Shown: positions 8,582 through 17,491 of the stretch, one piece after another
Layout: every line of letters starts with the position of its first letter
Numbering within the stretch: position 1 is the stretch's first letter
Source of the DNA: Polynucleobacter campilacus
GTDB taxonomy: Bacteria > Pseudomonadota > Gammaproteobacteria > Burkholderiales > Burkholderiaceae
Direction of reading: 5' to 3'
Assembly: GCF_002206625.1 (NCBI RefSeq)
Contig: NZ_NGUP01000003.1
Location: 332,968-396,967 of the forward strand
Length of the DNA stretch: 64,000 nt
Notes under the pieces: generated by a model
Told to the model about the DNA's origin: nothing
Databases searched by the model: none
The model's input: only the letters and a program-made list of their open reading frames with translations
Position numbers and translations under genes: made by a program

Positions 8582-8616
8582 AGATGCTGCTAAATGGCAC
8601 TAATGTCGCAGCATCT
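8582..8616 (-). terminator. Possible sucCD terminator
   Basis: A perfect 9-bp inverted repeat (AGATGCTGC at 8582-8590, GCAGCATCT at 8608-8616) with a long 17-base loop, 16-50 bp past the sucD stop on the minus strand. The T-run is better on the plus strand than on the minus strand, so the direction is uncertain. Confidence 0.45.
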
Positions 8617-8631
8617 TTTGATTTATCGCTA

Positions 8632-9525
8632 TTACAACATGGCTTTCAATAAAGCCGCCATTTCTGATGGATTCTTTGTTACTTTAAAGCCGCACTCTTC
8701 CATGACGGCAAGTTTGGCATCAGCAGTATCGGCTCCACCAGAAATCAATGCGCCAGCGTGGCCCATTCGTTTTCCAGGAGGCGCTGTTACACCAGCAATA
8801 AAACCAACTACTGGCTTTTTCATATTGTTTTTGCACCAGCGAGCAGCTTCCGCCTCATCTGGGCCACCGATTTCACCAATCATGATGACGGCATCAGTTT
8901 CTGGATCTTCGTTGAACATTCTCATGATGTCGATGTGCTTCAAGCCATTAATTGGATCGCCACCAATACCAACAGCAGTCGATTGTCCTAAACCAATCGC
9001 AGTCAATTGACCAACTGCTTCATAAGTCAAAGTACCAGAACGGCTCACAACACCGATACGGCCCTTCTTATGAATATGGCCAGGCATAATGCCGATCTTG
9101 ATTTCATCAGGGGTAATGATCCCAGGGCAATTAGGGCCAAGCAGTAAAGTTTTCTTGCCGCCAGCAGCCTCTTTAGCCTGCATCTTATTTCGCACTTCCA
9201 GCATGTCACGCACTGGAATACCTTCAGTAATGCAAATCACAAAATCGAGGTCGGCCTCAACTGCTTCCCAGATGGCAGCAGCTGCGCCTGGAGGTGGAAC
9301 ATAAATGACAGAAGTCGTCGCACCAGTTTGCGCAGCAGCCTCTTTAACAGTTGCATAAATTGGAATGTTAAAAATGGACTCGCCAGCTTTTTTAGGATTG
9401 ACGCCAGCAACAAAACAATTTTTACCGTTTGCGTATTCTTGACACTTCTCAGTATGGAACTGACCTGTCTTACCAGTAATACCTTGGGTAATGACTTTGG
9501 TGTTTTTATTGATCAAAATAGACAT
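8632..9525 (-). CDS. sucD: Succinyl-CoA synthetase (ADP-forming) alpha subunit
   Basis: Catalyses the substrate-level phosphorylation step of the TCA cycle with SucC: succinyl-CoA + ADP + Pi to succinate + CoA + ATP. It has 297 residues, normal length. The CoA-binding Rossmann domain begins [11 protein letters not shown] near 11-21. The phosphohistidine is H256 in [12 protein letters not shown], and G-P-N-C-P-G-I at 130-136 is also conserved. It starts 15 bp after sucC, so the two form one operon. Confidence 0.97.
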   Translation of the reverse strand: MSILINKNTKVITQGITGKTGQFHTEKCQEYANGKNCFVAGVNPKKAGESIFNIPIYATVKEAAAQTGATTSVIYVPPPGAAAAIWEAVEADLDFVICITEGIPVRDMLEVRNKMQAKEAAGGKKTLLLGPNCPGIITPDEIKIGIMPGHIHKKGRIGVVSRSGTLTYEAVGQLTAIGLGQSTAVGIGGDPINGLKHIDIMRMFNEDPETDAVIMIGEIGGPDEAEAARWCKNNMKKPVVGFIAGVTAPPGKRMGHAGALISGGADTADAKLAVMEECGFKVTKNPSEMAALLKAML

Positions 9526-9540
9526 ATTGAAATTCCTGGA

Positions 9541-10710
9541 TTATTTGTTTTTGGCAACCGCAGCTACTACCTTGGTAGCAGCCTCAGCCATTGAATCAGC
9601 GCTAATGATTGGCAAACCAGAGTCTGCAAGAATCTTCCTGCCCAACTCTTCATTTGTACCCTTCATGCGCACAACCAGTGGCACTGTGAGGTTTACAGCC
9701 TTACATGCTGTCACCACGCCATCAGCGATCACGTCACAACGCATAATGCCGCCAAAGATGTTCACTAAAATTGCCTCAACGCTCTTGTTCTTGAGCATGA
9801 TCTTAAATGCTTCGGTCACTTTTTCAGCTGTAGCGCCACCACCAACGTCTAAGAAGTTTGCCGGCTCGCCGCCGAACAACTTAATGGTGTCCATGGTTGC
9901 CATAGCCAAACCAGCACCGTTCACCAAACAACCGATATTGCCATCTAAAGAGATGTAAGCAAGGTCAAATTTAGAAGCCTCAATCTCAGCAGAATCTTCT
10001 TCATCGACATCGCGATAAGCAACGATTTCTGGGTGACGGAATAATGCATTTGGATCAAAGTTAAATTTTGCATCGAGAGCCTTAATCTTGCCATTGCCCT
10101 CAAGGATCAATGGGTTGATCTCTACTAAGGATGCATCGGTATCCCAATAGGTCTGATATAAATTCTTAAACACGTCACGCGCCATCGGAATAGAAGCCTC
10201 AGGCACGCCAATACCTTTTGCAATGATGTCACATTGAGCATCTGTCAAACCAATCAATGGATCAACAAATACTTTGATAATTTTTTCTGGATGAGATTCT
10301 GCAACCTCTTCAATATCCATACCACCTTCACTCGAAGCCATGATCACATTCTTTTGTGTGCCACGATCTGTCACGATGCTGAAGTAGTACTCTTTTTTGA
10401 TATCTGCACCATCTTCGATTAAGAGGCGATTGACTTTTTGACCTTCTGGTCCTGTTTGGTGAGTCTTGAGCTGCATACCCAAAATTTCAGAAGCGTATTT
10501 TTTCACGTCGTCCATGCTTCTTGCCAACTTCACGCCACCACCTTTACCGCGACCACCTGCATGAATCTGCGCCTTAACAACCCATACTGGGCCACCCAAT
10601 TTTTCAGCAGCCTTCATTGCCTCATCAACACTAAATGCAGGAATGCCGTTTGGAACAGGCACATTAAATTGGCGTAGAAGTTCTTTGCCTTGGTACTCGT
10701 GAATTTTCAT
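9541..10710 (-). CDS. sucC: Succinyl-CoA synthetase beta subunit
   Basis: A 389-residue ATP-grasp subunit that binds the nucleotide and succinate. It has [12 protein letters not shown] at the N-terminus, the nucleotide-binding [12 protein letters not shown] near 45-56, and the C-terminal ligase domain with G-G-G-A-T-A-E and [10 protein letters not shown]. It is the first gene of sucC-sucD. The leader upstream (10711-10910, 200 bp) should hold the promoter, but I could not pick a convincing -10/-35 pair. Confidence 0.97.
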   Translation of the reverse strand: MKIHEYQGKELLRQFNVPVPNGIPAFSVDEAMKAAEKLGGPVWVVKAQIHAGGRGKGGGVKLARSMDDVKKYASEILGMQLKTHQTGPEGQKVNRLLIEDGADIKKEYYFSIVTDRGTQKNVIMASSEGGMDIEEVAESHPEKIIKVFVDPLIGLTDAQCDIIAKGIGVPEASIPMARDVFKNLYQTYWDTDASLVEINPLILEGNGKIKALDAKFNFDPNALFRHPEIVAYRDVDEEDSAEIEASKFDLAYISLDGNIGCLVNGAGLAMATMDTIKLFGGEPANFLDVGGGATAEKVTEAFKIMLKNKSVEAILVNIFGGIMRCDVIADGVVTACKAVNLTVPLVVRMKGTNEELGRKILADSGLPIISADSMAEAATKVVAAVAKNK

Positions 10711-10910
10711 AATTACTCCGAAACGGTATCTTTTTTAGTAAGCGACGAGGATTAGTTAAACCGATACTGCCTTGATCCCGTACTTACTCTAGAAATAGCG
10801 AAATTAGCCAAATGTGAATAAATGCGAACGGCTTGACCGACCCCATTAGTCTATCATGCTGCAACGCCGCATTTGCCTATTTTCGATCCGTAATTGCCCT
10901 AGTCAAGCTT

Positions 10911-11426
10911 TTATCCGCCAACCACCTTAGCGACGACTTCAGAGCTAAAACCCTTAGAGGCCAAGAAGCGGTATTGCCTAGCGCGCTCCTTCTGATCTTG
11001 GGCTACTTCGCCATATTTTCGAGTCCAAAGCTCATGGGCACGCTGAAATTCTGTTTCCCGCAAGGACTGCAATAGGACGGCTGACTTGGCCCCATCAACC
11101 CCTGCCCTTTGGAGCTCATCGGCAATTTTGCGCGTCCCATAGCGCTCGCCCCGCCTGCGAACCAAGGCTTCAGCAAAACGCTCGTCTGATAGCCAGCCTC
11201 TGGCCTCAAAGTCATCAAGTACTGCCGTGATTTGTGCCGTGGTCGATTCTGGAGTTTGATCAACCTGATCACCCCCCAGCTTTGCCCATCTGGCCTCTGA
11301 CTCTGCCAGCTTTGCCGCTAAACCTTTGCGACTATATTCTCGGAGCGATAAAAGACGCAAAGCCCGAGCTTTGAGACTCGGGCTTTGTTTGGTTCTTTCT
11401 TTGCTCTTACTAGCTAGCTCTGACAT
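10911..11426 (-). CDS. recX: RecA regulator RecX
   Basis: A 171-residue, mostly helical, basic protein that modulates RecA filaments. The RecX pattern is clear: A-L-R-L-L-S-L-R-E-Y-S-R-K-G-L near 23-37, G-W-L-S-D-E-R-F-A-E-A-L-V-R-R-R, the F-Q-R-A-H-E-L-W unit and a closing R-F-L-A-S-K-G-F-S. It starts 4 bp after the recA stop, so it depends on recA transcription and SOS control. Confidence 0.92.
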   Translation of the reverse strand: MSELASKSKERTKQSPSLKARALRLLSLREYSRKGLAAKLAESEARWAKLGGDQVDQTPESTTAQITAVLDDFEARGWLSDERFAEALVRRRGERYGTRKIADELQRAGVDGAKSAVLLQSLRETEFQRAHELWTRKYGEVAQDQKERARQYRFLASKGFSSEVVAKVVGG

Positions 11427-11430
11427 CGAA

Positions 11431-12522
11431 CTATTCGACTTCCTCTTCTTCGCTCAGCACATCAGTTACTACTGCTGAACCAGATTTAACACCTAACTTC
11501 GCACGAATTTTAACTTCGATATCTTTAGCAATCTCTGGATTCTCTTTCAAGAAATCACGCACATTATCTTTGCCTTGACCGATGCGATCGCCGTTATAGC
11601 TATACCAAGAGCCAGACTTTTCAACGATATCAGCTTCAACACCCATATCAATGATTTCACCTTCTCTGGAAATACCAGCGCCATACATGATGTCAAAAAT
11701 AGCTTCACGGAATGGAGGAGAAACCTTGTTCTTCACAACCTTCACACGGGTTTCATTACCAACAATCTCATCCCCTTTTTTGATGCTACCAATGCGGCGA
11801 ATATCCAAGCGCATAGAGGCGTAGAACTTGAGCGCATTACCACCAGTAGTGGTTTCTGGGGAGCCAAACATCACGCCAATCTTCATACGAATTTGATTAA
11901 TAAAAATCACTGTTGTGTTGGTACGCTTAATAGCACCAGTCAACTTACGTAAAGCCTGACTCATCAAGCGAGCCTGTAAGCCTGGCAAGGAGTCACCCAT
12001 ATCGCCTTCAATCTCAGCTCTTGGAACTAAAGCAGCGACTGAGTCAATTACGATTAAATCAATAGAGCCTGAGCGCACTAATGCATCGGCAATTTCTAAG
12101 GCTTGCTCACCAGTATCTGGCTGAGAGATCAATAGATTATTGACATCAACACCAAGGCGCGATGCGTACTGTACATCTAATGCATGCTCTGCATCGATAA
12201 ATGCGCAAGTACCGCCAAGCTTTTGCATTTCTGCAATCGCATGTAAAGTCAAAGTCGTTTTACCAGATGACTCTGGTCCGTAAATCTCAATCACGCGACC
12301 CCGTGCGATACCACCAACTCCTAAAGCAATATCAAGACCTAATGAACCGCTAGATACCACTTGAACATCTTGACTGATTTCAGCATCGCCCAATCTCATG
12401 ATCGAGCCCTTGCCAAATTGCTTCTCAATTTGTGCCAAAGCTGCTGTTAATGCTTTTTGCTTGTCTCCGCTCATTCCCTCAAATTCTGAGGAGGCTGATT
12501 TTCTTTTGTCATCCAAGGCCAT
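11431..12522 (-). CDS. recA: Recombinase A
   Basis: Central strand-exchange ATPase and SOS co-protease. It has 363 residues. Walker A is [10 protein letters not shown] at 82-91, Walker B is [10 protein letters not shown] near 156, and [15 protein letters not shown] follows. The C-terminus is acidic (S-E-E-E-E-V-E), as usual. A Shine-Dalgarno (AAAGGA) precedes the ATG. The promoter at 12594-12622 carries a LexA box. recA and recX form one unit. Confidence 0.98.
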   Translation of the reverse strand: MALDDKRKSASSEFEGMSGDKQKALTAALAQIEKQFGKGSIMRLGDAEISQDVQVVSSGSLGLDIALGVGGIARGRVIEIYGPESSGKTTLTLHAIAEMQKLGGTCAFIDAEHALDVQYASRLGVDVNNLLISQPDTGEQALEIADALVRSGSIDLIVIDSVAALVPRAEIEGDMGDSLPGLQARLMSQALRKLTGAIKRTNTTVIFINQIRMKIGVMFGSPETTTGGNALKFYASMRLDIRRIGSIKKGDEIVGNETRVKVVKNKVSPPFREAIFDIMYGAGISREGEIIDMGVEADIVEKSGSWYSYNGDRIGQGKDNVRDFLKENPEIAKDIEVKIRAKLGVKSGSAVVTDVLSEEEEVE

Positions 12523-12592
12523 TTTTTGATTCCTTTTCGCTTTAATTGGGCTTTTTCCCGAAGTTTTATCTAGTGTTTCACAACTTAGAAGT

Positions 12593-12622
12593 TACTGTAT
12601 ATAAAAACAGTAGTATTTGCAA
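12593..12622 (-). promoter_or_regulatory. recA promoter with LexA (SOS) box
   Basis: The 20-bp sequence at 12593-12612 reads TACTG...CAGTA with CTG-N10-CAG spacing, close to the E. coli SOS consensus. On the minus strand a -35 TTGCAA (12622-12617), a 17-bp spacer and a -10 TACAGT (12599-12594) can be read, so LexA would cover the spacer and the -10. The box starts about 70 bp before the recA ATG. Confidence 0.85.
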
Positions 12623-12640
12623 GCGACTTTTTAAAGGAAT

Positions 12641-13174
12641 TTACAGATTTTTTACTAGGCTAGGTTGTATAGGGGGGCGAGCCCAATAGAAAAAAAGGGG
12701 CATCGCTATTGCCCAAACCACGCCAATGAGGCCTAAACCGAGGATTTGGGACCCAGAACCCCAATTTGCCGCCCCCAACCGTATTCCAGCCTCGTAAGAT
12801 AAAGGGCCAGAAATCGCCCCTAACACTACCCCTAGGACAGGCCTACCCTTTAGCCAAGATAAGGAGCTATTGAGAGTACTGGCCACTAAAAGCCAGAGTA
12901 CCCACATCCATACTGGCGATACATAAGGAGAAGGCCAAGCATCTTTAAAGTCGAGAAACCCTAAGTACATCAAGAGGCTATCGGTCAGGATCCCAAAAGA
13001 GAGGATTTTGAGCAGCAAGCTGAGCTCCAGCTTTGGGCTCTGGGAGTGCCAGATATGAAAAATAATATAGGCTAGGCTTCCGATCGCTGCCCAGAGGACC
13101 TGCTGATGAGCGGCGCCCAAGATACAAGCAAACCAACCTGCCTGGAAAAGGACAAAGTTCCAAAATTTAGCCAT
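12641..13174 (-). CDS. DUF2878 membrane protein
   Basis: A 177-residue protein with about five to six hydrophobic helices, beginning W-N-F-V-L-F-Q-A-G-W-F-A-C, the signature of the DUF2878 family. No catalytic motif is evident. In many proteobacteria DUF2878 genes lie near cyclopropane-fatty-acid or lipid-modification genes. None is present here, so the role stays unknown. It lies upstream of recA on the same strand, but recA has its own promoter. No strong ribosome binding site is visible. Confidence 0.75.
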   Translation of the reverse strand: MAKFWNFVLFQAGWFACILGAAHQQVLWAAIGSLAYIIFHIWHSQSPKLELSLLLKILSFGILTDSLLMYLGFLDFKDAWPSPYVSPVWMWVLWLLVASTLNSSLSWLKGRPVLGVVLGAISGPLSYEAGIRLGAANWGSGSQILGLGLIGVVWAIAMPLFFYWARPPIQPSLVKNL

Positions 13175-13198
13175 AGAACAATTCTAGCCAACCTAAGA

Positions 13199-13229
13199 AA
13201 AAGGCCACTGCCGCTGGGCAATGGCCTTG
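13199..13229 (-). terminator. Terminator downstream of the tRNA gene
   Basis: Nested stem AAGGCCA...TGCC-GCTG-GGCA...TGGCCTT (13201-13228). Read on the minus strand it is followed by TTTTTCTTAGG. It lies just past the 3' end of the tRNA, before DUF2878. Confidence 0.8.
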
Positions 13230-13234
13230 AGATT

Positions 13235-13311
13235 TGGTGGCGATTCAGGGATTCGAACCCCGGACCTGTGGATTATGATTCCATCGCTCTAACCAACTGA
13301 GCTAAATCGCC
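13235..13311 (-). tRNA. tRNA-Met (anticodon CAT)
   Basis: On the minus strand a complete 77-nt cloverleaf can be folded. The acceptor is GGCGATT/AATCGCC with encoded CCA (13235-13237), the D-arm is GCTC...GAGC, the anticodon loop ATCATAA gives CAT (13275-13277), and the T-arm is C-G-G-G-G-TTCGAAT-C-C-C-T-G. The top pair of the anticodon stem looks mismatched (A27-C43). The start does not have the initiator-type unpaired 1-72, so this is elongator Met. An Ile2 tRNA read through lysidine modification of CAT cannot be fully excluded by eye. Confidence 0.9.
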
Positions 13312-13379
13312 GAACGTGTGATTGTAGCAAATCTGCCCCATTCTGTAACGGCCCAAGCTAGAAACCGTAATATAGGGTC

Positions 13380-13700
13380 ATGAAAAAACATCCCCAAAAA
13401 TTCCTAATTGTGGCCATTTTGAGTGGTTTTCTGGTCTCGAGTGTATCTGCGGCGCAAATCTTCATCACCAACTACTCCTCGGAAGCGAATGCCAAGGTCT
13501 TTGTAACCAAATATCAATCCGAGGCCAACTGTATTGTGTATGAAACCCAATACTCGAGTGACAACGAGCCGGGAGTCTGGTTTTATACCAAGTATAAAAA
13601 TGATGCGCGCGCAGTGATCTACTACACCCAATATAAATCGGATGCCGACTTGATCGTCTATTTCACAAAATACAAAAGTGATGCGCGCTGTCGCTACTAA
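13380..13700 (+). CDS. Small secreted repeat protein, 7(1) septoil-knot/DUF6150-like
   Basis: A 106-residue protein. The Sec signal (about 1-25, ending S-V-S-A-A) exports it to the periplasm or beyond. The mature part is six tandem units of about 12-13 residues on the pattern [VI]-[FWY]-x-T-x-Y-x-[SN]-[ED]-A, for example I-F-I-T-N-Y-S-S-E-A and V-Y-F-T-K-Y-K-S-D-A. The third unit is lengthened by N-E-P-G. Cys51 and Cys104 could pair. This spacing and the S-E-A/S-D-A turns match the small bacterial proteins described as 7(1) septoil knot (DUF6150-like); that link is from pattern memory. Function unknown. The gene stands alone between the tRNA and a MOSC gene, 14 bp before the latter. Confidence 0.72.
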   Translation: MKKHPQKFLIVAILSGFLVSSVSAAQIFITNYSSEANAKVFVTKYQSEANCIVYETQYSSDNEPGVWFYTKYKNDARAVIYYTQYKSDADLIVYFTKYKSDARCRY

Positions 13701-13714
13701 GTGAATTTTTATTC

Positions 13715-14326
13715 ATGAGACTCCTTTCGATTTCCACAGGTAAAGTTATGCCACTGTTTGGTAATCACCACCCAGATTACAAATCAGTTGCTTCGGCAAT
13801 CCGCAAAAAGAGTACTAGTGATTTAGAAAACCCTTTGCCAGTTGAAATCCATTCTCTGGGTATCAAAGGCGACGAGCAAGCCGATCTCAGTGTGCATGGT
13901 GGCATTGAAAAAGCAATTTATGCTTATCCAGCGGAGCATTATGCTTTTTGGAACGAACTTCTCTCTCGTGAAACTAGAAAACCCACTCTACTAAAGCATG
14001 GGGCAATCGGTGAGAACTTCACCATTGAAGGTCTACTAGAAACCGAAGTCTTTATTGGTGACAAACTCCTCATTGGTGATCTTGAATTTGTCGTCGTCAA
14101 ACTACGTGAACCCTGCTTCAAATTTAATGCTACCTTGGGGTATAAAGGTGCCTCCAAAGCTATGGTGCAATCTGGCTTTTGTGGATGGTATTTGCGCGTA
14201 CTCAAAACGGGTACTTTGGCCGCCGGCGCGCAGATCACCCTTATTCCTGGAGCGAGAGATACTTCGATTGCCGAGCAAAATCGCAATCTACTTCAACATC
14301 GCAATCAACAAGATTTGTGGGAATAA
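13715..14326 (+). CDS. MOSC domain protein (YiiM-like)
   Basis: A 203-residue protein made almost wholly of a MOSC domain: G-I-K-G-D-E-Q-A-D-L-S-V-H-G-G near 50-64, A-I-G-E-N-F-T-I-E-G, and the conserved cysteine in L-R-E-P-C-F-K-F. MOSC proteins bind molybdenum cofactor through that cysteine. YiiM-type members reduce N-hydroxylated bases such as 6-hydroxylaminopurine. The exact substrate here is inferred from family only. It ends at a shared terminator (14333-14353) with the convergent transporter gene. Confidence 0.85.
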   Translation: MRLLSISTGKVMPLFGNHHPDYKSVASAIRKKSTSDLENPLPVEIHSLGIKGDEQADLSVHGGIEKAIYAYPAEHYAFWNELLSRETRKPTLLKHGAIGENFTIEGLLETEVFIGDKLLIGDLEFVVVKLREPCFKFNATLGYKGASKAMVQSGFCGWYLRVLKTGTLAAGAQITLIPGARDTSIAEQNRNLLQHRNQQDLWE

Positions 14327-14332
14327 AAAAAA

Positions 14333-14353
14333 CCCGACCATTTTGTGGTCGGG
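14333..14353. terminator. Bidirectional terminator between MOSC and MFS genes
   Basis: Eight-bp perfect stem CCCGACCA/TGGTCGGG with a 5-base loop. An A-run on the left gives a T-run for the minus strand, and the right side is T-rich for the plus strand. It lies between convergent stops at 14326 and 14382. Confidence 0.9.
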
Positions 14354-14381
14354 CTTCTTATTTACTGAAGACTAAAGATAC

Positions 14382-16052
14382 TTAGTCGTTTGCGTAGATA
14401 TCTACGTCTTTAGTTTCTTTAACAAACAGCACACCGATAATCAATGTCATCGTAGCGATGATGATTGGATACCAGAGACCGTAGTAAATATTGCCGTTTT
14501 GCGCAACCAAGGCAAAGGCGATTGTTGGCATCAAGCCACCGAACCAACCGTTACCAATGTGGTATGGCAAGGACATTGAGGTGTAACGAATACGAGTTGG
14601 GAACAACTCAACCAGCATCGCAGCGATTGGGCCATAAACCATGGTTACCAAGATCACCAAAATTACCAAGATACCCAAAACTGCAGGGAGGTTAATGGCA
14701 GCAGGGTCAGCTTTTGCAGGATAACCAGCAGCATTCAATGCATCACGAATAGCTTTCTTAAACTCTGCATCTTTTGCTTTCGCATCAGCAGGAGCCATAC
14801 CCTTAGCACTGTAGCCCTGAATCTCTGTATCGCCAATCTTCACAACAGCAGTTCCACCGGCTGGGCCAGGAATAGTTGTGTAGCTTGCAGAGTTTGAGGC
14901 CATCACTTGCTTAGCAATATCGCATGAGCTAGTGAACTTCACAGTACCGGTTGGGTTGAACTGGAAAGTACATTCGTTCACATCAGCAGTAATACTTGCT
15001 GGTGCAGTTGCCATTGCTTTTTCCAATGCTGGATTAGCAAAGTGGGTTAAGCCATTAAACAAGGAAACTGGTGTGTTCGGGATGTACAAAATGATCGCTA
15101 ACAGCAAACCGCCCATGATGATCACTTTACGGCCAATCTTGTCTGACAGTGCGCCAAAGACGATGAAAAATGGTGTACCGATAACCAATGAAGCAGCAAT
15201 CAACAAGTTTGCAGTCTTAGGATCTACTTTTAATACCTGGGTAAGGTAGAACAAAGCATAGAACTGACCTGTGTACCAAACCACTGCTTGACCAGCAACT
15301 AGACCAAACAAAGCCAAGATCACAATCTTTAAGTTTTTCCATTGACCGAATGACTCTGTCAAAGGCGCTTTGGTCAATTTGCCTTCATTCTTCATCTTTG
15401 TAAATGCTGGTGATTCAGCCATGGATAAACGAATCCAGACTGAGATACCTAGCAAAATGATGGAAGCAATGAAAGGAACACGCCAACCCCAAACATCAAA
15501 GTCTGGGCCAGTCAATTCACGTGTGAACAAAATCACGAGCAAGGAAAGGAACAAACCAAGAGTAGCGGTTGTCTGAATCCAAGCTGTGTATGCACCGCGC
15601 TTACCATGAGGAGCATGTTCTGCAACATAAGTAGCAGCACCACCGTACTCACCACCCAAAGCCAAACCTTGCAGCATACGTAAGGCAATCAACAATACAG
15701 GTGCGGAAACACCAATCGTTGCATAGTTAGGCAAAATACCCACAATAAATGTGGCTCCGCCCATCAGCACAATGGTGACCAAGAAGGTGTACTTACGACC
15801 AATCAAATCGCCTAAACGACCGAACACCAATGCGCCAAATGGACGCACGATGAAACCAGCCGCAAATGCTAACAAGGCAAAAATGAAGGCAGAGCCAGCA
15901 TCTAAGCCTGAGAAAAACTGCTTGGCGATTACTGCAGCCAAAGAACCGTACAGATAAAAGTCGTACCACTCAAAAACCGTACCCAAAGAGGAAGCAAAAA
16001 TAACTTTGCGCTCAGCGGCGGTCATTGGGGCTGCTTTAGTTGATGTTGACAT
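14382..16052 (-). CDS. MFS transporter, metabolite:H+ symporter (MHS) type with periplasmic insertion
   Basis: A 556-residue, 12-helix permease of the ProP/ShiA/KgtP branch: G-T-V-F-E-W-Y-D-F-Y-L-Y-G at the start, G-R-L-G-D-L-I-G-R-K in loop 2-3, R-M-L-Q-G-L-A-L-G-G-E-Y-G-G, and D-K-I-G-R-K in loop 8-9. Usual members are about 430-450 residues. The extra length is one soluble insert of about 110 residues (roughly 335-445) between helices 9 and 10, which should face the periplasm. It has two cysteines and charged helices. The substrate is not readable, but organic acids or betaines are typical. A good Shine-Dalgarno (AGGAGC) precedes the ATG. Confidence 0.87.
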   Translation of the reverse strand: MSTSTKAAPMTAAERKVIFASSLGTVFEWYDFYLYGSLAAVIAKQFFSGLDAGSAFIFALLAFAAGFIVRPFGALVFGRLGDLIGRKYTFLVTIVLMGGATFIVGILPNYATIGVSAPVLLIALRMLQGLALGGEYGGAATYVAEHAPHGKRGAYTAWIQTTATLGLFLSLLVILFTRELTGPDFDVWGWRVPFIASIILLGISVWIRLSMAESPAFTKMKNEGKLTKAPLTESFGQWKNLKIVILALFGLVAGQAVVWYTGQFYALFYLTQVLKVDPKTANLLIAASLVIGTPFFIVFGALSDKIGRKVIIMGGLLLAIILYIPNTPVSLFNGLTHFANPALEKAMATAPASITADVNECTFQFNPTGTVKFTSSCDIAKQVMASNSASYTTIPGPAGGTAVVKIGDTEIQGYSAKGMAPADAKAKDAEFKKAIRDALNAAGYPAKADPAAINLPAVLGILVILVILVTMVYGPIAAMLVELFPTRIRYTSMSLPYHIGNGWFGGLMPTIAFALVAQNGNIYYGLWYPIIIATMTLIIGVLFVKETKDVDIYAND

Positions 16053-16385
16053 CAGTAGCTCCTAAAATTTTTATTAAATAAAAAACAACCCGCCGATTAT
16101 GCTTTGAAAAAACCCAAAGAAATCCACCGCTTAGGGTAACTCCCCATCGATTTGAGTTAGGGTTTTCCCGATATATGTGGATTGGGTGCAACATCATAAA
16201 ACCTTGATAAAAGTAAGGTTTAGCCCAGCTTTATGGCAAGATGCACTTTTGGGGTGCATATTCGCGCATCCAGGTGCAAACCACATAGTTAATCAGGCGG
16301 CATTTCGCTTTAATAGTCCCAGAAGTTAACAAAAAGGCATTGTCAAAAATGCCATCCGATCAAAAATGAACAAGGAGCAATTCAA
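16053..16385. promoter_or_regulatory. 333-bp divergent control region between MFS and TRAP operons
   Basis: No coding potential is visible. It holds GGTGCA hexamers at 16185, 16253 and 16273 and an opposed TGCAC at 16242, which with 16253 forms the small dyad TGCAC-N8-GTGCA. There is also a perfect 7-bp dyad AAACCTT-N9-AAGGTTT (16199-16221). A strong Shine-Dalgarno (AAGGAG) precedes the TRAP gene. These are candidate binding sites for a regulator not encoded next to them; which gene they control is not decided. Confidence 0.4.
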
Positions 16386-17471
16386 ATGAAAAGACGTGAC
16401 TTTCTAGGTAAGACTGCACTTGGCGCTGCTGCTGGAGTTTTGGCTGCACCGGCGATTGCCCAATCCATGCCCGAAGTGAAGTGGCGCTGTGCCTCTAGCT
16501 TCCCAAAGAGCTTGGATACGATTTATGGTGGTGGTGAATTCATTTCTAAGCGGGTGGCCGCTTTAACGGACGGCAAATTCCAAATCCGTATTTTTGGCGC
16601 AGGTGAAATTGTTCCAGCCTTCGGTACTGTAGATGCAGTACAGCAAGGAACTGTGGAGTGCACTCACACTGCTGGTTACTACTTTGTAGGTAAAAATAAA
16701 ACGTTTGCTTTTGATACAACCGTTCCATTTGGCATGAATCAGCGCCAACAAAATGCCTGGATGTATTGGGGTGGTGGCTTAAAACTACAACGCGAGTTCT
16801 TACGTGACTACAACATTATTTCTTTCCCAGCTGGTAACACCGGTACTCAAATGGGTGGCTGGTTCAAAAAGCCAGTAAAAACCGTTGCCGACCTTAAGGG
16901 TCTCAAAATGCGAATCGCTGGACTTGGTGGCGAAGTGATGTCCCGCTTAGGTGCTATCCCACAGCAAATCGCTGGTGGTGATATTTATCCTGCGCTTGAA
17001 AAAGGGGTGATCGATGCTGCTGAGTGGGTCGGCCCGTACGACGATGAAAAATTGGGCTTTTACAAAATTGCGCCTTACTACTACTACCCAGGATGGTGGG
17101 AGGCTTGCTCAATGTACTCCATGTATGTGAACATTAAAGAGTGGGAAAAATTGCCTAAGCAGTATCAAGAAGCCTTGGCCTCAGCCTGCGCAGAATGCAA
17201 TATCGACATGATGGCTGAGTACGACTACAAAAACCCAATTGCTTTGCAAAGCTTAATTAAGAATGGTGTGAAGCTACAGTCTTACTCCACAGACATTATG
17301 AAAGCAGCTTCTACTGCCGCTTTTGAAATGTATGAAGAAGAGGCTGGCAAGAATCCATCGTTCAAGAAGATTTACGAGCCTTGGAAAAAATTCCGCAACG
17401 ATCAAATGCTGTGGAACAAAGTCGCTGAGCAAACTCTCATGAGCTTCATGTTGACTAATCCAGTCAAATAA
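16386..17471 (+). CDS. TRAP transporter substrate-binding protein (DctP family, TakP-like)
   Basis: A 361-residue periplasmic binding protein. The N-terminus has a twin-arginine-like signal (K-R-R-D-F-L-G-K then A-A-A-G-V-L-A-A-P-A-I-A-Q), so Tat export is likely. The rest follows the DctP fold, with A-G-E-I-V-P-A-F-G, M-R-I-A-G-L-G-G-E-V near 175-185 (the conserved Arg that binds the ligand carboxylate) and A-A-E-W-V-G-P-Y. The W-x-x-x-S-F-P start and Y-Y-Y-P-G-W-W-E segment resemble the TakP group, which binds 2-oxo acids such as pyruvate. That substrate is an inference. It is first in an operon with dctQ, dctM, a GGT-like gene and a GST. Confidence 0.9.
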   Translation: MKRRDFLGKTALGAAAGVLAAPAIAQSMPEVKWRCASSFPKSLDTIYGGGEFISKRVAALTDGKFQIRIFGAGEIVPAFGTVDAVQQGTVECTHTAGYYFVGKNKTFAFDTTVPFGMNQRQQNAWMYWGGGLKLQREFLRDYNIISFPAGNTGTQMGGWFKKPVKTVADLKGLKMRIAGLGGEVMSRLGAIPQQIAGGDIYPALEKGVIDAAEWVGPYDDEKLGFYKIAPYYYYPGWWEACSMYSMYVNIKEWEKLPKQYQEALASACAECNIDMMAEYDYKNPIALQSLIKNGVKLQSYSTDIMKAASTAAFEMYEEEAGKNPSFKKIYEPWKKFRNDQMLWNKVAEQTLMSFMLTNPVK

Positions 17472-17491
17472 AACCTTATTGAGAATCTGAT

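Noticed and set aside
13106..13300. Plus-strand ORF of 64 codons ending in a W-R-F-R-D-S-N-P-G-P stretch
   Set aside because: Its last part is the antisense of the tRNA (13235-13311), a common false ORF, and the rest overlaps DUF2878 in reverse.
13470..13690. CRISPR-like tandem repeat
   Set aside because: The short repeats are codon-level echoes of the protein repeat, without equal spacers or identical units.
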